From: Micromonospora_I sp040659735
Lineage (GTDB): Bacteria; Actinomycetota; Actinomycetes; Mycobacteriales; Micromonosporaceae
Direction of reading: 5' to 3'
NCBI RefSeq assembly: GCF_040659735.1
Contig: NZ_JBFANZ010000015.1
Location: 69,238-133,237 of the forward strand
Length of the DNA: 64,000 nucleotides
The position numbers and the translations under genes are program-made. Below the pieces are notes generated by a model that saw only the letters and a program-made list of their open reading frames with translations, was not told where the DNA came from and ran no database searches. Of this stretch, positions 9,794 to 19,991 are shown piece after piece. Numbering within the stretch: position 1 is the stretch's first letter; every line of letters begins with the position of its first letter.

Positions 9794-10981
9794 ATGGCCA
9801 AGAGCCAGTTCGTACGGAGCAAGCCGCACCTCAACATCGGCACGATGGGGCACGTCGACCACGGCAAGACGACCCTGACCGCCGCGATCACCAAGGTCCT
9901 CGCCGACCGCGACCCGGCCGCCAACCGGTTCGTCGCGTTCGACGGCATCGACCGGGCGCCGGAGGAGGTCGCCCGCGGCATCACCATCACCATCGCCCAC
10001 GTCGAGTACGAGACCGCGACGCGGCACTACGCGCACGTGGACATGCCCGGCCATGCCGACTACGTGAAAAACATGATCACGGGGGCGGCGCAGGTGGACG
10101 CCGCGATCCTGGTCGTCTCCGCGCTCGACGGGGCGATGCCGCAGACCCGGGAGCACGTGCTGCTCGCCCGGCGCATCGGCGTACCCCATCTGGTCGTGGC
10201 GATGAACAAGGCCGACGCCGTGGACGACCCGGACCTGCTCGACCTGGTCGAGCTGGAGGTGCGCGAACTGCTCACCGGGTACGGCTTCCCCGGTGACGAG
10301 GTGCCGGTGGTCCGGGTGTCGGCGTTGCGGGCGCTGGAGGGCGACCCGCGGTGGGTGGGCTCGGTCGTCGAGCTGCTCGACGCGGTCGACCGCCACGTCC
10401 CGCTACCGCCGCGGCAGCTCGACGGGCCGTTCCTGATGCCGATCGAGAACGTGCTCACCATCTCCGGGCGCGGGACCGTGGTCACCGGCGCGATCGAGCG
10501 GGGCACGCTGCGCGTCGGTGACCCGGTGGAGGTCGTCGGGCTCGGTCCGACGCTGTCCACGGTGGCGACCGGGCTGGAGACCTTCGGGCGGTCGCTGCCG
10601 GTGGCCGAAGCGGGGGACAACGCCGCGGTGCTGCTGCGCGGGGTCCGCCGCGAGCAGGTGCAGCGGGGCCAGGTGGTGGCGCTGCCGGGCACCGTACGGC
10701 CGCACCGCCGGTTCGCGGCGCGACTCTCGGCGCTGACCGCGGCCGAGGGCGGGCGGCGCACGCCGTTCGCCGCCAACTACCGGCCCCAGTTCTACTTCCG
10801 CACCACGGATGTGGTGGGGGCGGTCGAGCTGGGACCGCTCAGCCAGGTGGCGCCCGGCGACACAGTGTCGATCACCGTCGAGCTCGGCCGGCCGGTCGCG
10901 ATGGACGTCGGGCTCGGCTTCGCGGTCCGCGAAGGCGGTCGTACGGTCGCCGCCGGCACGGTGACCGAGTTGCTGGACTGA
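9794..10981 (+). CDS. tuf: Divergent second elongation factor Tu
   Basis: This 395-residue GTPase should deliver aminoacyl-tRNA to the ribosome. The G motifs are intact: GHVDHGKT (G1), RGITI (G2), DMPGH (G3, where ordinary EF-Tu has DCPGH), NKAD (G4) and SAL (G5); domains 2 and 3 are complete (RPQFYFRTTD near the end). It nevertheless departs from a housekeeping EF-Tu at many otherwise fixed sites, for example AMDVGLGFAVREGG where AMDDGLRFAIREGG is usual. It is not in an rpsL-rpsG-fusA-tuf operon. Streptomycetes carry such an extra, divergent tuf3 linked to stress or elfamycin tolerance; this is likely the counterpart. The primary tuf should lie elsewhere. Start ATG 9794, GAGG 7 bases before. 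Confidence 0.93.
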   Translation: MAKSQFVRSKPHLNIGTMGHVDHGKTTLTAAITKVLADRDPAANRFVAFDGIDRAPEEVARGITITIAHVEYETATRHYAHVDMPGHADYVKNMITGAAQVDAAILVVSALDGAMPQTREHVLLARRIGVPHLVVAMNKADAVDDPDLLDLVELEVRELLTGYGFPGDEVPVVRVSALRALEGDPRWVGSVVELLDAVDRHVPLPPRQLDGPFLMPIENVLTISGRGTVVTGAIERGTLRVGDPVEVVGLGPTLSTVATGLETFGRSLPVAEAGDNAAVLLRGVRREQVQRGQVVALPGTVRPHRRFAARLSALTAAEGGRRTPFAANYRPQFYFRTTDVVGAVELGPLSQVAPGDTVSITVELGRPVAMDVGLGFAVREGGRTVAAGTVTELLD

Positions 10982-10988
10982 GATGTGC

Positions 10989-11022
10989 GGAAGGGCTCCT
11001 TCTCCCATGAAGGGGTCCTTCC
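10989..11022 (+). terminator. Hairpin terminator after tuf2
   Basis: GGAAGGGCTCCTTC (10989-11002) pairs with GAAGGGGTCCTTCC (11009-11022), with G-U wobble pairs, across the loop TCCCAT. It starts 7 bases after the EF-Tu stop codon. Confidence 0.75.
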
Positions 11023-11114
11023 GTGCGGATGGGGTTCACCGGTGCGTAACGATCTATGTGTGAGACTCGGTCGACCGGTGCGGTCCGTACCGGTCACAGA
11101 CGGAGAGGAGCGAC

Positions 11115-11633
11115 ATGCGAATGCGTACCCTGCCTGCCGTCACCCTGATCGGCTCGCTCGCGGTGCTGCCGCTCGGCCTCGCGGCGTGCGGCTCGGACGA
11201 CGGCAACGCCAACGCCAGCGGGGGTAGCTGGGAAAGCCCGAAGGTCAGCGACGGCAACTCGGAAAGCCCGAAGGCCGTCAGCGACGGTGCCGCCGAGTCC
11301 CGCCAGGTCGTGCAGACCTATCTCGAGGCGATGACCGACAAGGACGTCGCCAAGGGGCGCGCACAACTGTGCGAGCCGCTGCGGGCCGCGTTCGACAAGA
11401 CCGCAACTTCCCCGAACGGCGACTTCAGCGCCGCGTTCACCGTCGACCAGGCGAAGGTCACCGGCGCGCGCGTCGTCGCCGGTAAGCACGAGGTGACCAC
11501 CTCGGCGCGCGTGGTCGCCAAGAGCCGGAAGGTGCCGGTCAATATCGTGTTTACCGTCACCAACGCGGACGGCTGGTGCATCGCCAACGAGAAGCTCGGC
11601 GGCACCCCGACGCCCACGCCTGCCGCCTCCTGA
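11115..11633 (+). CDS. Small secreted lipoprotein of unknown function
   Basis: This 172-residue protein starts with a lipoprotein signal peptide whose lipobox is LAAC (residues 22-25), so the mature form should be anchored on the outer face of the membrane. A short repeat (WESPKVSDGNSESPKAVSDG) follows as a flexible tether. Then comes a compact alpha/beta domain of about 110 residues with two cysteines (QLCEPL and GWCIAN), which may form a disulfide and resembles the SnoaL/NTF2-like fold of many actinomycete lipoproteins. The C terminus is Thr/Pro rich. The ATG at 11115 follows GGAGAGGAG. No function is assigned. Confidence 0.85.
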   Translation: MRMRTLPAVTLIGSLAVLPLGLAACGSDDGNANASGGSWESPKVSDGNSESPKAVSDGAAESRQVVQTYLEAMTDKDVAKGRAQLCEPLRAAFDKTATSPNGDFSAAFTVDQAKVTGARVVAGKHEVTTSARVVAKSRKVPVNIVFTVTNADGWCIANEKLGGTPTPTPAAS

Positions 11634-11758
11634 GCGCGGATCCGCCGTACCACGCCGTTCGCGGCCCCCCGACCGCCGCTGACCAGCCAAGGTCCCACGC
11701 ACCGGAACGCCGCCCCTCGCCGGCCGGCCACCCCGGCGGTCGCCGTACGCTTTTGGAC

Positions 11759-13157
11759 ATGCGCCATGAGTGGCATCAGTTGAGCTACCCCGCAGTGGGC
11801 ACCCCCGGCCTCCAGACCAGCCGGCCGACCGTCGACTCCGCCGAGGACGAGGCCCTCGGTCTGGACCGCTGGCGCACCATGCCGCGCGCCCAGACCCCGC
11901 CCTGGCCGGACCAGAACGCGGTCACCGAGGTGTGCAAGGTCCTCGACAACGTGCCGTCGATCGTCGCCCCCTACGAGGTCGACCACCTGCGTGAACGGCT
12001 GGCGCTGGTCTGCGAGGGCAAGGCGTTCCTGCTGCAGGGCGGCGACTGCGCCGAGACCTTCGTCGACAACACCGAGAGCCACCTGCTGGCCAACGCCCGC
12101 ACCCTGCTCCAGATGGCGATCGTGCTGACCTACGGCGCCTCGCTGCCGGTGGTCAAGGTGGCCCGGGTCGCCGGGCAGTACACCAAGCCCCGTTCGTCGG
12201 CGACCGACGCGCTCGGCCTGCCGGCCTACCGCGGCGACCTGATCAACTCGCTGGAGACGACGCCGGAGGCGCGCGTCGCCGACCCGCAGCGCATGATCCG
12301 GGCGTACGCCAACTCGGCCGCCGCGATGAACATGCTCCGCGCCTACCTCTCCGGCGGCCTCGCCGACCTGCACGCCGTGCACGACTGGAACAAGGGCTTC
12401 GTCAAGAACTCTCCGGCGGGGGAGCGCTACGAGGCGATCGCCCGGGAGATCGACCGGGCGCTGGCGTTCATCCGCGCGTGCGGGATGACGGACGAGGACG
12501 CGCTGCGCACCGTCACCCTCTACTGCTCGCACGAGGCGCTCGCCCTGGAGTACGACCGGGCGCTGACCCGCGTGTCGGACCGCAAGGCGTACGGCCTCTC
12601 CGGCCACTTCCTCTGGATCGGCGAGCGCACCCGGCAACTCGACGGGGCGCACATCGACTACATCTCCCGGATCGCCAACCCGATCGGGGTCAAGCTCGGC
12701 CCGACCACCACGCCGGAACAGGCGCTGGAGCTGTGCGAGAAGCTCAACCCCGACAACATTCCGGGGCGGCTCACGCTGATCAGCCGGATGGGCAACCACA
12801 AGGTCCGCGACGCCCTGCCGCCGATCGTGGAGAAGGTCACCGCCGCCGGCGCCAAGGTGGTGTGGCAGTGCGACCCGATGCACGGCAACACCCACGAGTC
12901 GTCCAACGGCTACAAGACCCGTCACTTCGACCGCATCGTCGACGAGGTGCTCGGCTACTTCGAGGTGCACCGCGGCCTGGAGACCCACCCCGGCGGGCTG
13001 CACGTCGAGTTGACCGGCGAGGACGTCACGGAGTGCCTCGGCGGCGCCCAGGCGATCGAGGACGTTCACCTCCCCGACCGCTACGAGACGGCCTGCGACC
13101 CGCGCCTCAACACCCAGCAGTCCCTCGAACTGGCCTTCCTCGTGGCGGAGATGCTCC

Positions 13158-13165
<8 letters not shown>
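11759..13165 (+). CDS. aroG: Class II DAHP synthase (3-deoxy-7-phosphoheptulonate synthase)
   Basis: This enzyme condenses phosphoenolpyruvate and erythrose 4-phosphate, the first step of the shikimate pathway. The 468-residue product matches the plant/actinobacterial class II type: GGDCAETF, the GQYTKPRSS substrate-binding stretch, and the metal-site region QCDPMHGNT are all present. The ATG at 11759 is chosen over upstream in-frame codons because the protein-like sequence starts there and TACGCT (11746-11751) lies 7 bases before it, as for a leaderless transcript. The downstream threonine aldolase gene overlaps it by 8 bases, so the two are co-transcribed. In Mycobacterium tuberculosis the equivalent aroG sits beside pknL, as here. 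Confidence 0.95.
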
Positions 13166-14180
<1,015 letters not shown>

Positions 14181-14212
14181 CCCACCCGCCGCCCCGCCCG
14201 GCGGGCCTGCCG

Positions 14213-14298
14213 CGTCGATCAAGGACGTATTCACACGCTTTGATCTTCATTCGTGTGTATATACCCTTGATCGACGGGTAATTCCTTGATCGACGGGG
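14213..14298. repeat. 64-base palindromic intergenic repeat, copy A, plus a half copy
   Basis: CGTCGATCAAGG (14213-14224) and CCTTGATCGACG (14265-14276) form perfect outer arms of a 64-base element; a third half arm (TTCCTTGATCGACGGGG) lies at 14282-14298. The same element, same length, occurs at 25594-25657. It follows ltaE and may form a terminator hairpin in RNA. Confidence 0.8.
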
Positions 14299-14401
14299 TG
14301 GGGAGCGCGGGTCGGCGCGGATCGACGGGAATGCGTCGGCGACCGGGCGATCGGGGACGACCGATCGGCTCCGGAGACTGAACCATCGGTCAGGGGCGTC
14401 G

Positions 14402-14878
14402 GTGAGCGTGCTCGATACGCTGACGCAGATGGAAGCCGACCCGGTCACCCGCGCTGACTTCTACCGGTTGATTCCGATCGGACGCCCCGAGCCGATCGCC
14501 CCGCCGACGCGCGTCTGGACCGCCGCACAGTGGGGACGGATCCGACGCGGCGTCAACGCCGAGTTGCTCGACGAGCCGTGGCTGGCGCTGGTCGAAGGGG
14601 ACCGGCTCTCCCTGCACCGCAGCTGGAGCGGCTACGGGATCTACTACGCCGACTTCGCCCCCTGCGGTGGCGGCCACCGCATCCACTCCGCCTGGGTCGA
14701 GGGCGACCGCGAGCGCTACCGACGCGGCACCGACCGCCACGAGGCCGTACTGCTGGAAACCGTGATCCGGGTGGTCATCCTGACCCCCGACGCCGACGCG
14801 CTCCGGCGGCAGGTGCTGGCCGCGATGGGCATCGAGGAGCCGGATCCGCGATCGGAGGCACCCGCGCCGACCTGTTGA
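14402..14878 (+). CDS. Conserved hypothetical protein
   Basis: A 158-residue soluble protein starts at GTG 14402. No signal peptide or membrane helix is seen. The middle (WLALVEGDRLSLHRSWSG, then GIYYADFAPCGGGHRIHSAWVEGD) is rich in aromatic and charged residues and is typical of a small conserved actinomycete family without known function; the C-terminal 35 residues look flexible. It lies alone between the repeat element and the convergent nfo gene. I do not recognise a function. Confidence 0.75.
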   Translation: MSVLDTLTQMEADPVTRADFYRLIPIGRPEPIAPPTRVWTAAQWGRIRRGVNAELLDEPWLALVEGDRLSLHRSWSGYGIYYADFAPCGGGHRIHSAWVEGDRERYRRGTDRHEAVLLETVIRVVILTPDADALRRQVLAAMGIEEPDPRSEAPAPTC

Positions 14879-14913
14879 CCCGGAAACCGACTCGCGGCCG
14901 CGGGCCGCGCGAC

Positions 14914-15774
14914 TCAGGGGCGGAGCCGCTTGAGGGTGGCGATGTCGGCGGCGTGGCCCTCGTGCCCCTCGGTGGGGGTCTCAACCACGATCGGGACACC
15001 GGCGGTGGCCGGATGCGTCATCAACTCGGCGAACGCGGGCTCGCCGATGTTGCCCTTGCCGATCGTCTCGTGCCGGTCTCGCGTCGACCCGCACAGATCG
15101 CGCGAGTCGTTGGCGTGCACCAGCCACAGCCGGTCGGCGCCGACCGCCGCGACGAGCGCGTCGAGCGTACGGGTCATGCCTCCCTCGCTGGCCAGGTCAT
15201 GGCCGGCCGCCCACGCGTGGCAGGTGTCGAAGCACACGCCGAGGCGCGGGTGCCGGTCCACCGCCGCCAGGTAGGGCTCGAGCTGCTCGACCCGCGCGGC
15301 CAACGACCGCCCGCCACCGGCGCTCGGCTCCACCAGCAGGGCCGGACCGCCGGCCGCCTCCGCGGCGTCGAGTACGGGCAGCAGTGCCTCGCGGAGCTGT
15401 GCCATCGCCTTGTCGGCGTGGCCGGCGTCGACCGCGCTGCCGGCGTGGAAGACCACGCCGCGGGCGCCGATCGCCGCGCCCCGGTGCAGCGCGTGGGTCA
15501 GCGTGGCGACCGACTTCTCGACCGTGGCCTCGGTCGGCGAGCCGAGATTGACCAGCAGCGACGCGTGGATGTAGACCGGGATGTCCCGCTCTTCGCATCC
15601 CGCCCGGAAGGCGGCGTCCTGAGCGGGGTTACCCATGGGCAGCGCCCAGCCGCGGGAGTTGGAGACGTAGACCTGCACCACCTCGGACTCCGCCGCGTCG
15701 GCGTAGGGGAGGGCCGCTTTGGCGAGGCCGCCAGAGGTGGGCGTGTGCGAACCCACGGGTCGGTTGAGGGACAT
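14914..15774 (-). CDS. nfo: Deoxyribonuclease IV (AP endonuclease)
   Basis: Nfo cuts DNA 5' of abasic sites in base excision repair. The 286-residue protein is a xylose-isomerase-type TIM barrel with the three-metal site residues of the family in order: IHASLLVN, VFHAGS, VEPSAGGG, FDTCHAWAAGHD, VHANDSRD, and HETIGKGNIGE ending with VETPTEG. It lies 1 base downstream of the kinase gene on the minus strand, so it is probably co-transcribed with pknL. That partnership has no obvious functional reason. Confidence 0.94.
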   Translation of the reverse strand: MSLNRPVGSHTPTSGGLAKAALPYADAAESEVVQVYVSNSRGWALPMGNPAQDAAFRAGCEERDIPVYIHASLLVNLGSPTEATVEKSVATLTHALHRGAAIGARGVVFHAGSAVDAGHADKAMAQLREALLPVLDAAEAAGGPALLVEPSAGGGRSLAARVEQLEPYLAAVDRHPRLGVCFDTCHAWAAGHDLASEGGMTRTLDALVAAVGADRLWLVHANDSRDLCGSTRDRHETIGKGNIGEPAFAELMTHPATAGVPIVVETPTEGHEGHAADIATLKRLRP

Positions 15775-15775
15775 G

Positions 15776-17749
15776 TCAGAGGCATCCGATCGCGATCTGG
15801 GTGCCGGGCGGTACCTGGGTGTTCTCGCCCGGGACCTGGTAGCGCACGGTCCCGTTCGGGTTGAAGTCCACCCGAACCTGCAGTTGCTGGCTTTCCAGGA
15901 TCTGCTTCGCCTGCGCGCACGGCATGTCTATCACGCGCGGGACCGGAATCGTCGGTGGACCCTTGCTGACCTGCAGTGTGATCTGCGCGCCCTGCTCCGC
16001 CCCGGAACCGTCCGGCGGGTCCTGGCCGAGGACCAGGTCCTTGGTCTTCTCGGAGGGGACGTACACCTCCACCGCCGCCAGCCCGAGCTGCTGCAGCGCG
16101 GCGCGCGCGTCGGTGATGCTCTTGCCGACAACGTTGGGCACCGTGATCGGCGCCTTGCCCTTGCTGACCGTGACGGTGACCTTGTCGCCCGGCTTGACCT
16201 GCGTGCCGACCGGGGGATCGATGGCCACCACCATGCCGGCGGGCAGGTTGTTGTCGAACTTGTCCGGGCCCTTCGACACCACCAGCCGGGCCTTCTCCAG
16301 GTCGGCCTGGGCCAGGTCGAGCGTCTTGCCGAGCACGTCCGGCACCTGGTAGCGCTCCGGCCCCATGGAAAGGATGAGCGTGATCTTGCCGCCCTTGACG
16401 ATGCGGTCGCCCGACGCCGGCTGCTGACCCAGCACGACGTCCTTCGGGATCTTCTCGTTGTAGCGCTGCTCGCCGTACGCGATGGTGAAGCCGCCCCGCG
16501 CGGCCTGCGCCGCGGCCGCGGCCTTGGGCATGTTGACCAGCTCCGGCGCGACGGTGTAGCGCCCGAAGCCCAGCCACCACCCGCCGGAGACGGCCAGCAG
16601 GACGATCGCCACGAGCGCGGCGGTGACCGCCTTCCGCCCCCGCTTGTCGGCCAGGATCTGCCGCCACGCCAGCCGAAGACGCGCGATCGCGCCCTCCGAC
16701 GCCGCCGCGTCCTCCGCGCGACGCCGGCGCGGCTGGGGCTTCTCCTTCTGGTCGGGAAGCCGGGCCCACGCGGGGCGCTCGGCGGGGCGCACCGTCGACA
16801 CCACGACGGTCGGCTGCGCCACCTGGCGCAGGACCGCGGTGTTGGCGCTGGCGTTGCCGAGATCGTCCCGGACGACCTGCACCTCGGCCAGGAGCGCGCC
16901 GGCATCGGTGGGGCGCGCGCCCGGGTCACGCCGGGTGGCCCGCGCGACGAGGTCGTCGAGGACCGGGGGGAGCCCCGCGACCAACTTCGACGGGGGCGGC
17001 ACGTCCCGGTCGACGTGCTGCCAGGCGACCTCGGCCGGCTTGTCCCCGTCGTACGGGACCCGTCCGGTGAGCATCTCGAAGAGCACGATGCCGGCGGAGT
17101 AGACGTCGGTGCGCGGGTCGGCGCGGCCACTGGTGACCAGCTCCGGCGCGACGTACGCGACCGTCGCCATCAGCGGCCCGGTCGAGTCCTCGTCGGCGCT
17201 GGCCTCGACCGCCCGGGCGAGCCCGAAGTCGGCGACCTTCACGACGCTGTCGATCAGGTTGCCGGCGCCTCCGCTCGGCGCCTCCGCGACGAGCACGTTC
17301 TCCGGCTTGACGTCGCGGTGCACCAGACCCGCCCGGTGGGAGGCGGCGATCGCGGCGAGCATCTGCTCGAGGATCGCGAGCGCCTCGCCCGGGTTGAGTC
17401 GCCGCCGCTCGCTCAGGACGTCGCGCAGCGTGCGGCCGCGCACGTACTCCATGACGAGGTACGGCAGGCCGGCGTGCGTGCCCTGGTCGTAGACCGCCAC
17501 CACATTGGGGTGGGTCAGCCGGGCGATCGTTTTCGCCTCGTCGGTGAAGCGCTCCAGGAAACCGGGGAGGCTCGCCCGCGCGTCCTCGGCCTGTGCCGGG
17601 TGAATGATCTTCAAAGCGACGGTGCGTTCGAGCCGCTCATCGATGGCTGTGTAGACGGTAGCCATGCCACCACGAGCCACGCGACCGCGAATGCGGTAGC
17701 GCCCGTCGATCAGCGAGCCCAGCAGCGTGTCGGCGACCTGTGTGTCCAT
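15776..17749 (-). CDS. pknL: PknL-type serine/threonine protein kinase with PASTA repeats
   Basis: This 657-residue receptor kinase has a Hanks-type kinase domain (about 14-275) with Lys47, the catalytic HRDVKPEN (Asp146), DFG at 174-176 and an APE motif at 201-203. A charged juxtamembrane linker leads to one membrane helix (about 373-396), then about four extracellular PASTA modules that bind muropeptide/lipid II fragments. It should phosphorylate cell-wall and division regulators. The divergent gene at 18651 encodes an Rv2175c homologue, and in M. tuberculosis Rv2175c is the neighbour and substrate of PknL, so the same pair is inferred. TAGACT (complement of 17758-17763) lies 8 bases before the ATG. 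Confidence 0.93.
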   Translation of the reverse strand: MDTQVADTLLGSLIDGRYRIRGRVARGGMATVYTAIDERLERTVALKIIHPAQAEDARASLPGFLERFTDEAKTIARLTHPNVVAVYDQGTHAGLPYLVMEYVRGRTLRDVLSERRRLNPGEALAILEQMLAAIAASHRAGLVHRDVKPENVLVAEAPSGGAGNLIDSVVKVADFGLARAVEASADEDSTGPLMATVAYVAPELVTSGRADPRTDVYSAGIVLFEMLTGRVPYDGDKPAEVAWQHVDRDVPPPSKLVAGLPPVLDDLVARATRRDPGARPTDAGALLAEVQVVRDDLGNASANTAVLRQVAQPTVVVSTVRPAERPAWARLPDQKEKPQPRRRRAEDAAASEGAIARLRLAWRQILADKRGRKAVTAALVAIVLLAVSGGWWLGFGRYTVAPELVNMPKAAAAAQAARGGFTIAYGEQRYNEKIPKDVVLGQQPASGDRIVKGGKITLILSMGPERYQVPDVLGKTLDLAQADLEKARLVVSKGPDKFDNNLPAGMVVAIDPPVGTQVKPGDKVTVTVSKGKAPITVPNVVGKSITDARAALQQLGLAAVEVYVPSEKTKDLVLGQDPPDGSGAEQGAQITLQVSKGPPTIPVPRVIDMPCAQAKQILESQQLQVRVDFNPNGTVRYQVPGENTQVPPGTQIAIGCL

Positions 17750-17885
17750 CGGCAGGCAGTCTATGTGTCGGAAGGGTGACGGCAGAACAGGATGCCACAG
17801 CGGCAGGGGAAGAGGAACCCGCCGGCCCGGTACGCAGCCACACGGACCGGGACAATTATCCCGAAAATCGGGGGCGGATGTGTCG

Positions 17886-18446
17886 TCAGCCGCCCGTCGG
17901 CGGCGGCAAGGAGGGCTCCACCGTCGGCGTGCCGGGGGAACTCGGCGACGGCGACGGGGTCACCGACGCCGACGGACTGACGCTGGACCGGCTCGGCGAC
18001 GGCGACTGGCGGAGCGGCGGCGACGACCTGCTCGGGTTCGGCTCGCCGCTGCGGCGGGGCGACGGACTCCGCGACGGCGTCGCCCGACGCGGCGGAGCCG
18101 GCGAATCGTTGACGGCCGGATGGAGCGTCGGGTCGGGCGTCAGGACCACATCCTGCGTGACCGGTCGGTCCGGCCGGACCAGCACGGGCGCCTGCTCGGC
18201 CGGTGCGCCCTCATCGGAGATGAGCGCGCCCAGACCGATGACCACCCCGAAGTACGTTCCGATGGCGCCGACCACCGCCAGCATCCCGATTCCGGACATG
18301 GCGAGCAGACGCCGCGGCTTACGTCCTTCCGCCCAGTCGGCGCTTCCGTACGGGTGGCGTGTGGCCGTCGGCCGCCGCGCCAGGTCGTACCGCAGCGAGC
18401 GCCACGCGCCCGCCAGTTCTCGGCGTACGCCCTGCCAGGTGCTCAC
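17886..18446 (-). CDS. Single-pass membrane protein with Pro/Ser-rich tail
   Basis: A 186-residue protein starts at GTG 18446 (GAAAGGAA upstream on the minus strand) rather than at the longer in-frame start 18485. It has an N-terminal cytoplasmic region of about 55 residues, one strong membrane helix (LLAMSGIGMLAVVGAIGTYF), and a long extracellular low-complexity tail of Pro, Ser and Thr. Such tails often span the peptidoglycan. It sits 136 bases upstream of pknL on the same strand and divergent from the Rv2175c homologue. Function unknown; its position suggests a link to the kinase or the cell wall. Confidence 0.75.
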   Translation of the reverse strand: MSTWQGVRRELAGAWRSLRYDLARRPTATRHPYGSADWAEGRKPRRLLAMSGIGMLAVVGAIGTYFGVVIGLGALISDEGAPAEQAPVLVRPDRPVTQDVVLTPDPTLHPAVNDSPAPPRRATPSRSPSPRRSGEPNPSRSSPPLRQSPSPSRSSVSPSASVTPSPSPSSPGTPTVEPSLPPPTGG

Positions 18447-18650
18447 GTGGGTTCCTTTCGACGGCGACCAAGGCGGACGGGTCACCGCACGAACGGGCGT
18501 GTCCGGTCAGGTCCGGCTGCCGGAACACGCGATGGGATCAGGGGGCATGTGGATCCGGCCAGGTGGACCGGGGGTACGTGGACCGGGGCAATTGGAACGT
18601 GTCGGCGGTGCCGGTGGTACGCGACGGCGGCGACATGGCAGTGTGATCGG

Positions 18651-19037
18651 GTGACCGATTCCCTACCTGCCGGGACGCCGGCCGACACCTCGCAGCCCGC
18701 TCCGCTGGAGCCGACCGAGTGGTTGACCCTGCCCGACGTCGCCGAGCGGCTCGACGTGTCGATCAGCAAGGTGCACCAGATGATCCGGGACCGGGAGTTG
18801 CTCGCGGTGCGCCGCGACGCGGTGCGACGGGTCCCGGCTGAGCTGGTGGCGAACCACACCGTGCTCAAGCACCTCCCCGGCATCCTCACGTTGCTGCACG
18901 ATGCTGGGTACAACGACGAAGAGGCGTTGCGGTGGCTCTATCTGCCCGACGACACCCTTCCGGGGACCCACGCGGCGGCGCTCGGCGGCGACCGCGCGCG
19001 TGAGGTGAAACGCCGCGCGCAGGCGCTCGGGTTCTGA
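18651..19037 (+). CDS. Rv2175c-family helix-turn-helix DNA-binding protein
   Basis: A 128-residue cytoplasmic protein starts at GTG 18651. After a short flexible Thr/Ser/Pro-rich arm, a winged helix-turn-helix (EWLTLPDVAERLDVSISK, then RDRELLAVRRDAVRRVP) is followed by a helical C terminus ending in KRRAQALGF. This is the Rv2175c pattern. In M. tuberculosis Rv2175c binds DNA and loses binding when PknL phosphorylates a Thr in its N-terminal arm; the Thr/Ser residues in the arm here could play that role. It lies divergent to pknL, separated by the small membrane-protein gene, and runs straight into the lycopene cyclase genes. Confidence 0.88.
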   Translation: MTDSLPAGTPADTSQPAPLEPTEWLTLPDVAERLDVSISKVHQMIRDRELLAVRRDAVRRVPAELVANHTVLKHLPGILTLLHDAGYNDEEALRWLYLPDDTLPGTHAAALGGDRAREVKRRAQALGF

Positions 19038-19044
19038 GCCGGGG

Positions 19045-19422
19045 GTGCGGCACTTCTCCTACCTTGCCGTCCTCGTCGGATGTCTGGCCGCCGCATTGTG
19101 GTTGGAGCCGGCGCTGCGCGTCAACGTCCTGCGCCGCTGGCGTCGGCTGCTGCTGACGTTGCTCCCGGTCGTCGTCGTCTTCGTCCTCTGGGATCTCGCC
19201 GCCATCGCCGCCGGACACTGGACGTTCGACCCGGAGCAGATCACCGGGGTGCTGCTCCCCGGTGGCCTGCCCCTGGACGAGATGCTCTTCTTCGTCGTCG
19301 TGCCGATCTGTGCCGTACTCGGCTTCGAGGCGGTCCGGGCGGTCCTCGCTCCGGCGGGGAGCACGGACCCGCGCTGGCGGGTGGGCGACGAGCCCGGCGC
19401 TGACGGCCGAGAGGCGCGATGA
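19045..19422 (+). CDS. crtYc: Lycopene cyclase subunit, CrtYc-like
   Basis: A 125-residue integral membrane protein of three helices starts at GTG 19045, 7 bases after the Rv2175c homologue. The lycopene-cyclase-domain motifs are visible: FVLWDLAAIAAGHWTFDPEQ and the GGLPLDEMLFFVVVP stretch with the conserved Glu. Actinobacterial lycopene cyclases are heterodimers of two such small proteins, which cyclise the psi end of lycopene or a C50 relative. It overlaps the next gene by 4 bases (ATGA). Confidence 0.9.
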   Translation: MRHFSYLAVLVGCLAAALWLEPALRVNVLRRWRRLLLTLLPVVVVFVLWDLAAIAAGHWTFDPEQITGVLLPGGLPLDEMLFFVVVPICAVLGFEAVRAVLAPAGSTDPRWRVGDEPGADGREAR

Positions 19423-19775
19423 CGTACACCACTGCCGTGCTGCTCGGCGTGGCCGGCGCGCTCGTCGTGGACCTCGCCGTGCTCCGCACCCGCCTGGTGC
19501 GGCGCGCCGTGTTCTGGGCCACCTACCCGATCATCTTCTTCTTCCAGTTGCTCTCCAACGGCATCCTCACCGGCCGCGACATCGTCCGGTACGACCCGGC
19601 CGCCATCGTCGGCGTACGCCTGGTCCACGCCCCCGTGGAAGACCTGCTGTTCGGGTTCGCGCTGATCCTGCTCACGCTGTCGGTCTGGGTGTGGCTGGGC
19701 CGGCGGGGCGTGCAGCCCTTACCCGCCGCGGGTGAGGGCAGCCGGCTGCTGCGGCGGCTGCGCCGCGATCGCTAG
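19419..19775 (+). CDS. crtYd: Lycopene cyclase subunit, CrtYd-like
   Basis: The 118-residue partner of the preceding subunit has three membrane helices and the second copy of the cyclase motif: FQLLSNGILTGRDIVRYDP and VHAPVEDLLFGFALILLTL, with the conserved Glu-Asp. The pair forms the membrane heterodimer known from Brevibacterium (CrtYc/Yd) and Corynebacterium (CrtYe/Yf). Whether it makes C40 or C50 cyclic ends cannot be told; no C50 elongase (crtEb type) is in the window, which favours C40. Confidence 0.9.
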   Translation: MTYTTAVLLGVAGALVVDLAVLRTRLVRRAVFWATYPIIFFFQLLSNGILTGRDIVRYDPAAIVGVRLVHAPVEDLLFGFALILLTLSVWVWLGRRGVQPLPAAGEGSRLLRRLRRDR

Positions 19776-19991
19776 CCGCGCCGGCGGCCCGACGGACCGG
19801 TCGCCGGCCACGTGCGGTGGACATCACGCGTCGCCGCCCGCCTCCGTCACGCTCGCCAAGAGCTCCACCGGACGGGCCCCGGTCGGATCGTCCGCCCGGC
19901 GGCTTGCCTCCGCCGGGCCGGGGCAGCAGACTGCGCAGGCACGTCCAGCGCCGGGGGGCCGAAACGGGACGTGCGTCGGGGGAGGGGCGTA

